Assembly (NCBI GenBank): GCA_023458215.1
Contig: JAEXAJ010000030.1
Location: 1-55,485 of the forward strand
DNA from: Bacteroidota bacterium
GTDB lineage: Bacteria > Bacteroidota > Bacteroidia > Bacteroidales > Bacteroidaceae
Length of the DNA stretch: 55,485 nt
Direction of reading: 5' to 3'
The position numbers and the translations under genes were made by a program. Numbering within the stretch: position 1 is the stretch's first letter; each line of letters begins with the position of its first letter. The notes under the pieces are model-generated. The model worked only from the letters and a program-made list of their open reading frames with translations. It was not told the DNA's origin and searched no databases. This document shows, piece after piece, positions 25,809-34,132 of this stretch.

Positions 25809-27356
25809 TTAGGGATTCTCTGTCTTCTCTATCTTTAATGCCACTTTTTCTATAATTTTACTAAGCTCTTCTTCCAGTGGAATGACATTGAAATCCTCCC
25901 AAAAACTTTCATCGTACTTGAAGTCTGTATCGGCAAGTACAGTATGAGTAGGTAGTCTTTCAGACCGGGGAAAACGGGTAACGTTTTTATCATCAATCCT
26001 GCAAGTTACCATTTCAAACCAGGTATGCAAGGTAGGATTACTTGCCAAGATACGTTTCTTCTTCATTTTGAAATAGATATCTCCACGGATATGATGAATA
26101 TAGTAAGTTCCGTTCCACGGCTTATAGGAAACGGTATAGTTTATTTTTTGTGTAGTCAGTCGGATCTTATGGGCTTGGCGAAGGACAAAAAGCCGGGTTG
26201 CCGCTTTTACATATTTAGGATGAATCTCAAATCGTGCCTGCAATAATGCACTGTTTTCCGAATCTATATAAAGTTCGCCCCGGAATAGCGGTTCTTTCAC
26301 GCCCGGCTTCTGCTCGAAATAGACAACATTGGCAGTCCGGTTGTCTACGGAAACAATATCGCCGGATGTATATGCATACAGCTCACCGCTGGTATCAAGT
26401 TGCAAAAAATCGGGGATATTCTTTATAATATCCAATTGCAGGCAAGCCTCAACTCCCGACCTGAATTTGGCTATCAAACTGTCTGTTTTCTCCCGGTTAT
26501 CAATCTTACTCATTTTGAGTAGTTTCACCTGATCGTTGGCATCAGGTTCCATAGCTGAATTTTTATAAACCTTGAATACGGCTTCGGTCAGACTTTGAAA
26601 TTTATTCTTCAACTGAACGCCTTCTCTATAGAAAGAGGTAAGGTAGACGGGAACAGAGGAATAATTCTTTTTTCTGAACTCCATCATTTCGCGAATCAGC
26701 CTTTTGGGTTCTACCAAGCGGATAAGTACTTCTTGCAGGGGGATTACTTTGGGTTCAAGGCTGAGGGTATTGTTGCGTCCCTCCAAGGCAGAGGCTTCAA
26801 TGCTTTGCCCTACATATCCCAAATGGGAGAATACGAGTACGGCATTCTTTAGAGAATCGGGCAAATGTAACCGAAATTCTCCGTTTTGATTGGTGATATT
26901 GCCGAGGGATGTGCCTTGTACCATGACCGATGCATTGGCAATAGGTTCGGCAGTTTCTTTATCCAGCAAGCGGCCGATAATAGTAGAATACACAGGCAGG
27001 GAAGGTATGATTGCTCCTCCCCGTACCCATGTTTTCTCTCCAGTGCGCGTTATCAATATATGATTACCTAATACCTTTAATTCTAAATTCCTGTTACCGG
27101 TTATTTCAAAAATCGCCTGCCGCACTGTACAGCTCTTTTTCCTGATATTTACTACAGAATCGTTGTTTATCACTTTGCTGTCATAAATAAACAGATAACC
27201 GGATTGTTCTGATACCTTCCCCAATAACGAATAAATCGTTCCCCTTGTCCTGGGCAACTGAACGATGCGTTCCAACACATCTCCTCCGTCTGCTTTCATA
27301 GGAGCGACTATGAGAAGCAAGTGTAATAGAAGTATGCAGTAACGGCACAGTCTCAT
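25809..27356 (-). CDS. STN + CarboxypepD_reg outer-envelope protein without TonB barrel
   Basis: A 515-residue protein with a signal peptide. Residues about 30-105 form an STN (secretin/TonB short N-terminal) domain, with GTIYSLLGKVSEQSGYLFIY and NRNLELKVLGNHILI, the type that contacts FecR-like anti-sigma factors. Residues about 130-205 are a CarboxypepD_reg-like beta domain (IIGRLLDKETAEPIANASVMVQG). The remaining 300 residues resemble the C-terminal region of the protein at 28827-30089, with YLTSFYREGVQLKNKF matching LTAFYRETVQKRRRY, and lack a TonB-dependent barrel. It is the last gene of the sigma/FecR group, 27 bp after FecR. Confidence 0.75.
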   Translation of the reverse strand: MRLCRYCILLLHLLLIVAPMKADGGDVLERIVQLPRTRGTIYSLLGKVSEQSGYLFIYDSKVINNDSVVNIRKKSCTVRQAIFEITGNRNLELKVLGNHILITRTGEKTWVRGGAIIPSLPVYSTIIGRLLDKETAEPIANASVMVQGTSLGNITNQNGEFRLHLPDSLKNAVLVFSHLGYVGQSIEASALEGRNNTLSLEPKVIPLQEVLIRLVEPKRLIREMMEFRKKNYSSVPVYLTSFYREGVQLKNKFQSLTEAVFKVYKNSAMEPDANDQVKLLKMSKIDNREKTDSLIAKFRSGVEACLQLDIIKNIPDFLQLDTSGELYAYTSGDIVSVDNRTANVVYFEQKPGVKEPLFRGELYIDSENSALLQARFEIHPKYVKAATRLFVLRQAHKIRLTTQKINYTVSYKPWNGTYYIHHIRGDIYFKMKKKRILASNPTLHTWFEMVTCRIDDKNVTRFPRSERLPTHTVLADTDFKYDESFWEDFNVIPLEEELSKIIEKVALKIEKTENP

Positions 27357-27383
27357 AAAAACCTCCTTACGTTTTCAGATTCA

Positions 27384-28226
27384 TCATTCGGATAATATCA
27401 GTTTATTACCCTCACGGGCACATTTCAGATTGAAAGTCCAGCAAATAAGTTCGGCTACCGATTCGGGCGAATTATCAGAGAATTCAACGGTCAACCGTTT
27501 CTTGCCCAAAGCCGGAGAAAGCGTCTCGATCTGCCGACCGGACGACTCCATATTTATTACCCGTAACACATCTTCCAGACATTCGTCTTTGAAACGTATA
27601 TTTTTAGTATAGCGGTCAAATCGGCCGGAATACTTTGTAGGATCGATTTGTAGTCCTTTGTTTTGCAGGATGACGGTTTCGCCGGCATTTACATACAGGG
27701 TTTGGCTGCCTTGCTTCAAAGATACTTTGACTTTGCCTCGCAACACGGATAGGCTGAAAGGAGTATTTTCATTACTACGGACATCAAAAGCCGTACCCAG
27801 CACTTCCACCCGTACTTTTTCCGTATCGATCAGGAAAGTTTGTTCGGGCTTTTTGGCAACGTCAAAGAAGGCCTCGCCTTGCAGGTTCACTTCCCGCTTG
27901 TCGGTATCAAAGTGTTCGGGATATTGCAGGGTGCTGGCTTGTGCCAAATACACCACGGAACCGTCTTCGAGGGTTTTAACCAAAGTGGCCGCCTCCTGAT
28001 TTTCCTGGGTCACGAAGTTACGGATATCTGCATCCGGTTCCGACGTGCTCCAAAGTGTGAGGGTAAAAATCACTCCTGCTATCATGGCGGCAGCCACGGC
28101 AGCCCAGCCAAGAATGAATCTACGGGGCTTGCGGTTAGGCATTTCAGCCAGCAGATTATCTTTCTCGAAACGAGCGTAAAGTCGTTCCCATGCTTCGTCT
28201 GTCTTTGTTTTCTTCTTAACTTCCAT
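27384..28226 (-). CDS. FecR-family anti-sigma factor
   Basis: A 280-residue protein: a cytoplasmic N-terminal part of about 40 residues, one membrane helix (FILGWAAVAAAMIAGVIFTL), then a periplasmic FecR domain (EDGSVVYLAQASTLQYPEHF, VEVLGTAFDVRS) and a C-terminal DUF4974-like segment (RFKDECLEDVLRVINMES). Its ATG overlaps the sigma factor stop by one base, so the two are translationally coupled. It should hold the ECF factor inactive until an STN-domain protein signals; the STN protein here is the next gene. Confidence 0.88.
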   Translation of the reverse strand: MEVKKKTKTDEAWERLYARFEKDNLLAEMPNRKPRRFILGWAAVAAAMIAGVIFTLTLWSTSEPDADIRNFVTQENQEAATLVKTLEDGSVVYLAQASTLQYPEHFDTDKREVNLQGEAFFDVAKKPEQTFLIDTEKVRVEVLGTAFDVRSNENTPFSLSVLRGKVKVSLKQGSQTLYVNAGETVILQNKGLQIDPTKYSGRFDRYTKNIRFKDECLEDVLRVINMESSGRQIETLSPALGKKRLTVEFSDNSPESVAELICWTFNLKCAREGNKLILSE

Positions 28227-28777
28227 TATCTTGATTGAATATAATTATCTATTTCAACTCGCAAAGTGCGAAGTACTTTTGCCATTTCCGCTTCCACCGT
28301 TTTCACGGACAAGGATAGGGCCAATGCTATTTCGGCATATTTCATGCCTTGCATGCGGTGCATCGTGAAGATACGTCTTCTACGGTCGGGCAACTTGCTG
28401 AGGGCACGTTGCACAAGTGTCTGAAGTTCCTTATACTCCATCTGTCCGTGCGGGTCTATGGAGGGTTCCGATTCCTTCCCGCTCTGTACGGATGTCCGGT
28501 AACGCTCCTTCACCTCCTGATGCTCGCAGTATTGGATGGCTTCATTCCTCACAGCCCGGTACAAATAGCTCTTGACGGATTGCAGAATCTGCAATTGTTC
28601 CCTATTCTTCCATAAAGTATAAAACAGTTCCTCAACGATCTCTTCGGCCGACTCCGTATCGCCCGTAATCCCCGCGGCATACCAGCAGAGAGGGGAATAA
28701 TAACGGCGGAAGACTTCTTCGAACGCCTTTATATCGCCCTCTTTTATTCTAGCAAGTATCATTAGTTCATTCAGCAT
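28226..28777 (-). CDS. ECF sigma-70 factor
   Basis: A 183-residue sigma factor. Region 2 is in GDIKAFEEVFRRYYSPLCWY and SAEEIVEELFYTLWKNRE; region 4 in LPDRRRRIFTMHRMQGMKYAEI with the helix-turn-helix LALSLSVKTVEAEMAKVL. This matches the Bacteroidetes FecI-like ECF class. It is followed by its FecR anti-sigma factor with a one-base overlap and preceded, 49 bp upstream, by the CarboxypepD_reg protein gene. Its targets cannot be told from the window. Confidence 0.9.
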   Translation of the reverse strand: MLNELMILARIKEGDIKAFEEVFRRYYSPLCWYAAGITGDTESAEEIVEELFYTLWKNREQLQILQSVKSYLYRAVRNEAIQYCEHQEVKERYRTSVQSGKESEPSIDPHGQMEYKELQTLVQRALSKLPDRRRRIFTMHRMQGMKYAEIALALSLSVKTVEAEMAKVLRTLRVEIDNYIQSR

Positions 28778-28826
28778 ACTCTACAGGTTTCAGGATTGCT
28801 CCAAAGATACGAAATGCAGTTGAGAG

Positions 28827-30089
28827 TTAGCGTGATTGTTTCTTCAATTTATCGACCGCGTGCTCCAACGATTCCGTAGGCTCGATGATATTGTAGCTCT
28901 TCCAGAAGTCTTCATTCCAGTATTCGTCTACGAGGTCATAAAAGATTTGCTTCTGTTTGAAGGCATTCTTATTGGAAATATTGGAGGGCGAATGATCTTT
29001 GCGGTCGGTCACTACCATTTCGGAGTAAGCGGTGTAGCTGGATGAAAACAGTTTCTTTTTCCAATCGCATTTAAAGCGAATCACATTCTGGATGTAATTC
29101 AGGTAGGTCTTGGAACCCTGTTGCTTGTATGTAACCAAGTAGGATACTTCTTGCGGGCGGAATCTGAGACCTAAAGGTTTCTTATGCAAGATGGCTTCGA
29201 CGGCTTTCACCCGGTTTGCCATATCCAGGGAGAAATCGGCACGGGTAAAAGATAATCTCTCACGGTCAATATAAAGTTTCCCGATAAATAAGGCGTACAT
29301 CAGGCTGACACGCGGACGGAAACTGATGACGTACTGCATACGGTTGTCGAGGTTGACGGGTTCTTCCATACGGAACTCATAATAATTCAGGTTATCCATG
29401 CTCAGCAGCGCATCCCCATTTTTCACGATGTCCAGATAGAGAGATAGATTAGGGCCGCCCAAAACTTTTACAGCTAGGGTGTCACCGCCTTTTTGACTGA
29501 GCAGTCGGCGTCCTTTCGATAGTTGCACTTTGTCTCTTTCGGTGTCACGCTCATTATAAGAGGTCTTATAAACATCCATAACGGCTTCTGATACACTGAT
29601 GTAACGACGACGTTTCTGTACGGTTTCGCGATAGAAAGCGGTCAGCATATTCTCATTGGAGGCATAGTTCGCAGGAATTTTCTTGATAGCTTCTTCTACA
29701 ATGGTACGCGGGTTATCACCGTAGACTACAATTTCGTGGAGAAGATTGGGAGCGGGAATCATCCAGACCGTCAGGTCTTCGCTTTTACCGATCTCATCGA
29801 GAGAGAGGTGGGTGTTGAGGTAGCCGATGTGAGAGATCTCCACACCTCGATAGGCTTCGGCTTCGGTTACTTTCAGTGAAAAGGTACCATCGGCGTTGGT
29901 TACGGTACCAATGTTGGTGCCGACAACGGATACGTTCACGTTTTCCAGTTTCTTCCGGCTATCTTTGTTCTTTACGACACCGGTTATGATAAGGTCGTTC
30001 ACGGCAGCATCTTGTGCCAGTAACGGGGTGATATTTAGACATAAGAATGTGAATAAACACCCGAGCGTAATTCCTATTAAGTTCTTCAT
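28827..30089 (-). CDS. CarboxypepD_reg-like surface protein
   Basis: A 420-residue protein with a signal peptide ending LLAQDAA. Residues about 35-110 form a CarboxypepD_reg domain (ITGVVKNKDSRKKLENVNVS, IGTVTNADGTFSLKV). The rest is a beta-rich region shared with the downstream 515-residue protein, containing NMLTAFYRETVQKRRRY and LLSMDNLNYYEFRMEE. There is no STN domain and no barrel. It is likely exported to the periplasm or outer membrane. Its position just upstream of the ECF/FecR pair suggests a common function or regulon. Confidence 0.75.
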   Translation of the reverse strand: MKNLIGITLGCLFTFLCLNITPLLAQDAAVNDLIITGVVKNKDSRKKLENVNVSVVGTNIGTVTNADGTFSLKVTEAEAYRGVEISHIGYLNTHLSLDEIGKSEDLTVWMIPAPNLLHEIVVYGDNPRTIVEEAIKKIPANYASNENMLTAFYRETVQKRRRYISVSEAVMDVYKTSYNERDTERDKVQLSKGRRLLSQKGGDTLAVKVLGGPNLSLYLDIVKNGDALLSMDNLNYYEFRMEEPVNLDNRMQYVISFRPRVSLMYALFIGKLYIDRERLSFTRADFSLDMANRVKAVEAILHKKPLGLRFRPQEVSYLVTYKQQGSKTYLNYIQNVIRFKCDWKKKLFSSSYTAYSEMVVTDRKDHSPSNISNKNAFKQKQIFYDLVDEYWNEDFWKSYNIIEPTESLEHAVDKLKKQSR

Positions 30090-30203
30090 AAGACATGGTA
30101 TTTAAAGGGTTTCTATTAGTAAGAGCGGCAAGGAGGAGGAAACCCTATGGAATTGGAGAGAAAAATGAGGCGACGGGCTATTTTATTTCAAAATGCTGAA
30201 AGA

Positions 30204-30403
30204 AATAAAGCCTCACCCCCGACCCCTCTCCAAAAGAGAGGGGAGAAGGGAGTGGGGTAATGCAAACTTAAGATTAATATTGAAAAAAGAATATAGTACT
30301 AAACATGAGTACTTTACAATTAATAAATAGCGTGAATACGTTCAATATCCCCACTCTCTTCTCCCCTCTCCTTCGGAGAGGGGTCGGGGGTGAGGCTTTT
30401 ATT
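30204..30403. repeat. Pair of 54-bp inverted repeats (MITE-like) downstream of the DEAD-box helicase gene
   Basis: Arms at 30204-30257 and 30349-30403 are nearly identical inverted copies: each contains GCCTCACCCCCGACCCCTCT and its own inner hairpin (CCTCTCC-AAAA or CTTCGG-type loop-GGAGAGG). The 91-bp centre is AT-rich. This GC-rich element differs sharply in composition from its surroundings. It starts between the CarboxypepD_reg gene and the helicase gene and fills most of the 30090-30427 gap. Confidence 0.8.
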
Positions 30404-30427
30404 AGATAATCTCTGTACAGTAAATAC

Positions 30428-31696
30428 TTACTTTTTAGGCGCCGGTTTAGCTTGTCCCTGCTTCTTTCTTCTCCAAAAATCACCGTTGGATTTGCTTCCG
30501 CGGTAGACTTTGTTTTCTTTCGCTTTGGCTTTAATCTCTTCGGTCTTTGTGGCCTGTGCTTGTGCACCGGCTTGAGTGACAAAAGGATGATCTTTTACCA
30601 CAGGAATTTGAAGTCCGATGAGTTTCTGGATATCTTTCAGATAAGGGAGTTCTTCGGATTCACAGAACGAGATGGCTATACCCTCACGTCCGGCACGCCC
30701 GGTACGGCCGATGCGGTGGACGTATGTCTCGGGGATGTTGGGCAGTTCGTAGTTGATAACGTGCGAAAGCTGGTCGACGTCAATGCCACGGGCAGCAATG
30801 TCCGTAGCGATGAGCACACGCAATGTGTGGGCTTTGAAAGCCGTGAGAGCACGCTGACGGGCATTCTGTGATTTATTGCCGTGAATGGCTTCGGCAGGAA
30901 TACCGTTCTTATTCAGTATTCGCGTAATCTTATCAGCGCCATGCTTGGTACGGGTAAAAATCAGCACCGACTCTATATCCGGAGCCTTGAGCAAATGCAA
31001 CAAGAGATCTTTCTTTTCGGCCTTCTCGACGAAATAAACCGACTGCTGAATGGTTTCTACAGTTGTTGAAGCAGGGGTTACTTCTACTTTCCGGGGTTTG
31101 GTAAGTATGGTGTTTGCCAGCTTTTCTATTTCGGGGGGCATGGTGGCGGAGAACAAAAGCGTCTGCCGCTTCTCGGGGATGAGTTTCAGCACCCGTTTGA
31201 TATCGTGCACAAAGCCCATATCGAGCATTCGGTCGGCCTCATCGAGGACAAAGTATTCCAAACCTTTCAGAGAGATGAAGCCCTGAGATTGTAAGTCGAG
31301 TAACCGGCCGGGGGTGGCAATCAAAATTTGCACGCCATGCGTCAAAGCATCGACTTGCGGCTTTTGGGGTACGCCGCCAAAAATAACCGTATGCTTCAAG
31401 CCGGTATATCGGCCGTACTCCTCAAAGTTCTCGCCTATCTGAATGGCCAGTTCGCGAGTGGGGGTAAGTATCAGTGCCCGGATGCCTTTTCGCTTATCCG
31501 ATTTATAAAGTCTTTGAAGTATAGGAATGGAAAACGCTGCGGTCTTTCCTGTTCCGGTCTGTGCACATCCCAATAAATCATTTCCTTGTAACAGTATCGG
31601 GATTGCCTGTTCCTGGATGGTGGTAGGTATTTCGTAATTTACCTGATCGAGAGCCTTCAAAATAGGCTCAATGAGTTCTAATTCTTTAAATGTCAT
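30428..31696 (-). CDS. DEAD-box RNA helicase (RhlE-like)
   Basis: A 422-residue helicase with all core motifs: Q motif before [10 protein letters not shown], motif I AQTGTGKT (45-52), [30 protein letters not shown], then domain 2 with [27 protein letters not shown] and [12 protein letters not shown]. The C-terminal tail (about 45 residues) is basic, ending [12 protein letters not shown], and probably binds RNA. It unwinds short RNA duplexes in ribosome assembly or mRNA turnover. A consensus promoter lies at 31745-31775. Confidence 0.92.
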   Translation of the reverse strand: MTFKELELIEPILKALDQVNYEIPTTIQEQAIPILLQGNDLLGCAQTGTGKTAAFSIPILQRLYKSDKRKGIRALILTPTRELAIQIGENFEEYGRYTGLKHTVIFGGVPQKPQVDALTHGVQILIATPGRLLDLQSQGFISLKGLEYFVLDEADRMLDMGFVHDIKRVLKLIPEKRQTLLFSATMPPEIEKLANTILTKPRKVEVTPASTTVETIQQSVYFVEKAEKKDLLLHLLKAPDIESVLIFTRTKHGADKITRILNKNGIPAEAIHGNKSQNARQRALTAFKAHTLRVLIATDIAARGIDVDQLSHVINYELPNIPETYVHRIGRTGRAGREGIAISFCESEELPYLKDIQKLIGLQIPVVKDHPFVTQAGAQAQATKTEEIKAKAKENKVYRGSKSNGDFWRRKKQGQAKPAPKK

Positions 31697-31744
31697 TCAA
31701 TAATAATTCATAACCGCCGTTAGTACATCTAACTCTGGAAGGCA

Positions 31745-31775
31745 CAAAGGTACAGCTTCTTTTTAAGTCACACAA
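31745..31775 (-). promoter_or_regulatory. Bacteroides-type promoter of the helicase gene
   Basis: Minus-strand TTG (31773-31775), 20-bp spacer, TACCTTTG (31745-31752). The start codon at 31696 is about 40 nt after the predicted transcription start. Confidence 0.65.
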
Positions 31776-31797
31776 GTATTTCATTTTGTTTCGGGGG

Positions 31798-32039
31798 CAA
31801 CTGCATCAAAATAACAGTTAATTTCTGAGTGGTTTTGAGCTAAATGAGACTTCCGATTTGAACACAGAGACACGGAGACACAGAGAGGGCGACTTTGTCG
31901 CTAGGAATACTCTATCTCTGTGCTCTCTTTGCGACAACGTCGCCCTCTCTACCTCCGTGTCTCTGTGTCTCCGTGTTCAGATTATAATCTCATTTCGTTC
32001 ATTTCTACCAGCAAAATGAATCTTATTTTGATACGGTTG
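31798..32039. mobile_element. MITE-like 242-bp imperfect palindrome
   Basis: Ends CAACTGCATCAAAATAA (31798-31814) and TTATTTTGATACGGTTG (32023-32039) are terminal inverted repeats. The similarity continues inward over about 100 bp per arm, with gaps: an AAATGAGA-type block, then the strong block ACACGGAGACACAGAG (arms about 31860-31901 and 31931-31978), around a centre of about 30 bp. No coding potential. A third copy of the terminal word, TTATTTTGATGCGGTTG, is at 32584-32600. Confidence 0.65.
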
Positions 32040-32225
32040 CTATGTTCTGTTATAATATCTATTGATTATCTCTTTTATGTGTCAAAAAGAAAGATATACG
32101 ATGATTTATGTATCACATACCATTTGAAAAGAGAACCAATACAGAAAATATTATGAATAAATAGCTTATTAGCATACACTAATACTGCATATTTTTCCGT
32201 TTTTTCTTGCTTATATGCAATATTA

Positions 32226-32357
32226 GGGTTACTACTTACGGGTAAAAGGGTTACTACTTATAGGTGATATGGCTACTACCTACGGGTAAAAGACCTACTA
32301 CCTACAAGTAACGCTCCTATAAGTGTTGCCTTTCGTACCTATAAGTGTGCTTTCTGA
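32226..32357. repeat. 22-bp tandem repeat array C (four direct units and two inverted)
   Basis: Units begin at 32226, 32248, 32270 and 32292 and share CTACTAC or TTACTAC followed by TTACGGGTAA-like sequence. Two more 22-bp units (32314, 32336) carry CCTATAAGTG, which is the complement of ACTTATAGG in unit 2, so they are inverted. The spacing is 22 bp throughout. The array lies downstream of btuC and upstream of the helicase promoter. Confidence 0.8.
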
Positions 32358-32384
32358 GAGTTGTTTCACTTTAATAGGAATGTA

Positions 32385-32520
32385 AGCATTTCGATACTCT
32401 GTTTATATACTGAGACTTATAATATTTCGTTTGCGTATTTCTGTTAGAGCCGGTAGCAGTACGGAAATAGTGCATTCTCGACAGAATAGAAATACAAAGT
32501 GTCAAAATGCTCAATCTATA
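32385..32520. repeat. Second imperfect palindrome in the 31.7-32.65 kb gap
   Basis: AGCATTTCGATACTCTGT near 32389 pairs imperfectly with the complement of ACAAAGTGTCAAAATGCT near 32500, and inside it GTATTTCTGTT pairs with the complement of AATAGAAATAC. No open frame. The end of this gap (32521-32650) contains the third TTATTTTGATGCGGTTG copy and otherwise nothing I recognise. Confidence 0.45.
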
Positions 32521-32650
32521 AGTTGGCTTGCTGCTAATACTACGTACGAAAAGATTTTGTGCATTATTGAGCGGTTATGAATATTATTTTGATGCGGTTG
32601 TACTGTTTGGCTTCTAGGGAGAAGATGTTAAAAAATAAACGGGAACGCCG

Positions 32651-33679
32651 CTAATTAAACTGTTGCGGCTTACGTTGGCTTAAAATAACGTAGATAATGA
32701 CCGGCGCTCCGATAACAGGAGTAACCGCATTCAACGGAATAATGCCCGCCTCACCGGGCAACACACAGATCAGATTGCAAAGTAATGCTACCGCACCACC
32801 GCTCAGGATGGTGACGGGTAATAAAGAGTTGTGATTGGCAGTGCCCAATATCATGCGGGCTACATGAGGGACAGCCAGCCCGATAAATGATACCGGGCCA
32901 CAGAAGGCAGTTGTGATAGCTGTGAGAAGTCCGGTGACAACCAAAAGCCAATTGCGCACCCGACGGATATTCACTCCCAGGTTTTCGGCGTAGCGGTCGC
33001 CCAGCAATAAGGCGTTCAGAGGTTTTATCAGAAGCAGAGAACCGAACAAGCCCAGTACGGTGACCGATGCAAAAGCGGGCATCTGTTGCAGGGAAACACC
33101 GCCGAAGTTTCCCATTCCCCAAATCATATAAGACTGTACACCTTCGGCTGTGGCAAAGAAATTCAGCAATGATATGGCGGAAGATGCAATATAACCTATC
33201 ATGATGCCTGTTATCAGCAGCATGATATTGCTCTTTATCAGTGTGGAAAAGAAAAGGATAAGTGCCATGATAGCCATTGCCCCTACAAAAGCGCCTGCCA
33301 GTACGGAGAAGAATCCTGAAAGGCTGAGAGTTCCTGCGCTAATGCTTCCACCGAAAAGCAGCATGACAAAAGCTACTCCCAAGCTGGCGCCGGAGTTAAT
33401 GCCCAAAATGGATGGCCCGGCAAGCGGATTCTTGAATGCCGTTTGTAACATCAAGCCACATACAGCCAGTGCGCCGCCGCAAAGCAGTGCCGTCAAGGTT
33501 TGTGGGAGTCGGGATTCTAAAAGGATGAAGTTCCAGCTTGCCTTCTCCCCTTCTCCGCCCAGAAGAATACGGAATACATCGGCAGGCGGAATAGATACCG
33601 ATCCCACCAACAAGTTGGCTGTGAAGAGTAATAAGATGATTACTCCTAAGCCGATGCCGTATTTCCATCCTTTTCCCAT
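32651..33679 (-). CDS. btuC: FecCD-family ABC permease, corrinoid (BtuC-like)
   Basis: A 342-residue inner membrane permease of the BtuC/FecCD family, with about ten hydrophobic helices. Family blocks are GGEGEKASWNFILLESRLPQ, LTALLCGGALAVCGLMLQ, NPLAGPSILGINSGASLG and FCGPVSFIGLAVPHVARMI. It forms the channel for cobalamin together with an ATPase. No ATPase gene is in this operon, so the BtuD partner must be encoded elsewhere. It is the last gene of the riboswitch-controlled operon, after a 134-bp gap that follows the DUF3791 gene. Confidence 0.9.
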   Translation of the reverse strand: MGKGWKYGIGLGVIILLLFTANLLVGSVSIPPADVFRILLGGEGEKASWNFILLESRLPQTLTALLCGGALAVCGLMLQTAFKNPLAGPSILGINSGASLGVAFVMLLFGGSISAGTLSLSGFFSVLAGAFVGAMAIMALILFFSTLIKSNIMLLITGIMIGYIASSAISLLNFFATAEGVQSYMIWGMGNFGGVSLQQMPAFASVTVLGLFGSLLLIKPLNALLLGDRYAENLGVNIRRVRNWLLVVTGLLTAITTAFCGPVSFIGLAVPHVARMILGTANHNSLLPVTILSGGAVALLCNLICVLPGEAGIIPLNAVTPVIGAPVIIYVILSQRKPQQFN

Positions 33680-33813
33680 GTAGATTCAACGAATAACATT
33701 ACTCAAAACTATGACAAGTTCGCTGTCTGATATTCTTTTTTAAGAAGTTCATAAATGTATGATGGGCTTTGAATAAATAATTCATTGTCTTTTTCCTGTA
33801 CTAAATAATAGTA

Positions 33814-34032
33814 TCATTGCAACAGTCCTCCGTTTTTATGGCACAATACAATCAAATCATCTACTGCATCGTCTATGGATTGCAGATGCTCTGTTTCGTA
33901 AAATTCATCCAGAAATTGAAGACCTTTAAAGTTATACAAATAGTTGAAAGCACTTTTGGTTGTTATCTGAAAGCGCTTGGCAAATGCCCGGATACAGGCA
34001 TTCATATAAGGTATTTTATATTTATCGTTCAT
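33814..34032 (-). CDS. DUF3791-like small protein inside the cobalamin operon
   Basis: 72 residues from MNDKYKIPYMNACIRAFAKRF (an in-frame ATG four codons upstream at 34044 is an alternative). IPYMNACIRAFAKRFQI, SAFNYLYNFKGLQFL and IDDAVDDLIVLCHKNGG match the DUF3791 pattern. DUF3791 proteins are often encoded beside DUF3990 proteins in suspected toxin-antitoxin pairs; I see no DUF3990 gene here. It lies between btuF and btuC. In the same frame after its stop, a further 34 codons without a start continue to 33709. Confidence 0.65.
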   Translation of the reverse strand: MNDKYKIPYMNACIRAFAKRFQITTKSAFNYLYNFKGLQFLDEFYETEHLQSIDDAVDDLIVLCHKNGGLLQ

Positions 34033-34132
34033 AATGACCGCCATTTAGAATATCAGAGAATCTTTATTCAAAAACAAAGGTACTTATTCTCTCTTTATTC
34101 TCCAAATATACAGCGTTTTACTCTTTTCGTAT

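Noticed and set aside
33814..34032. Complete toxin-antitoxin module around DUF3791
   Set aside because: No DUF3990 or other partner frame was found; both neighbours are transport genes.
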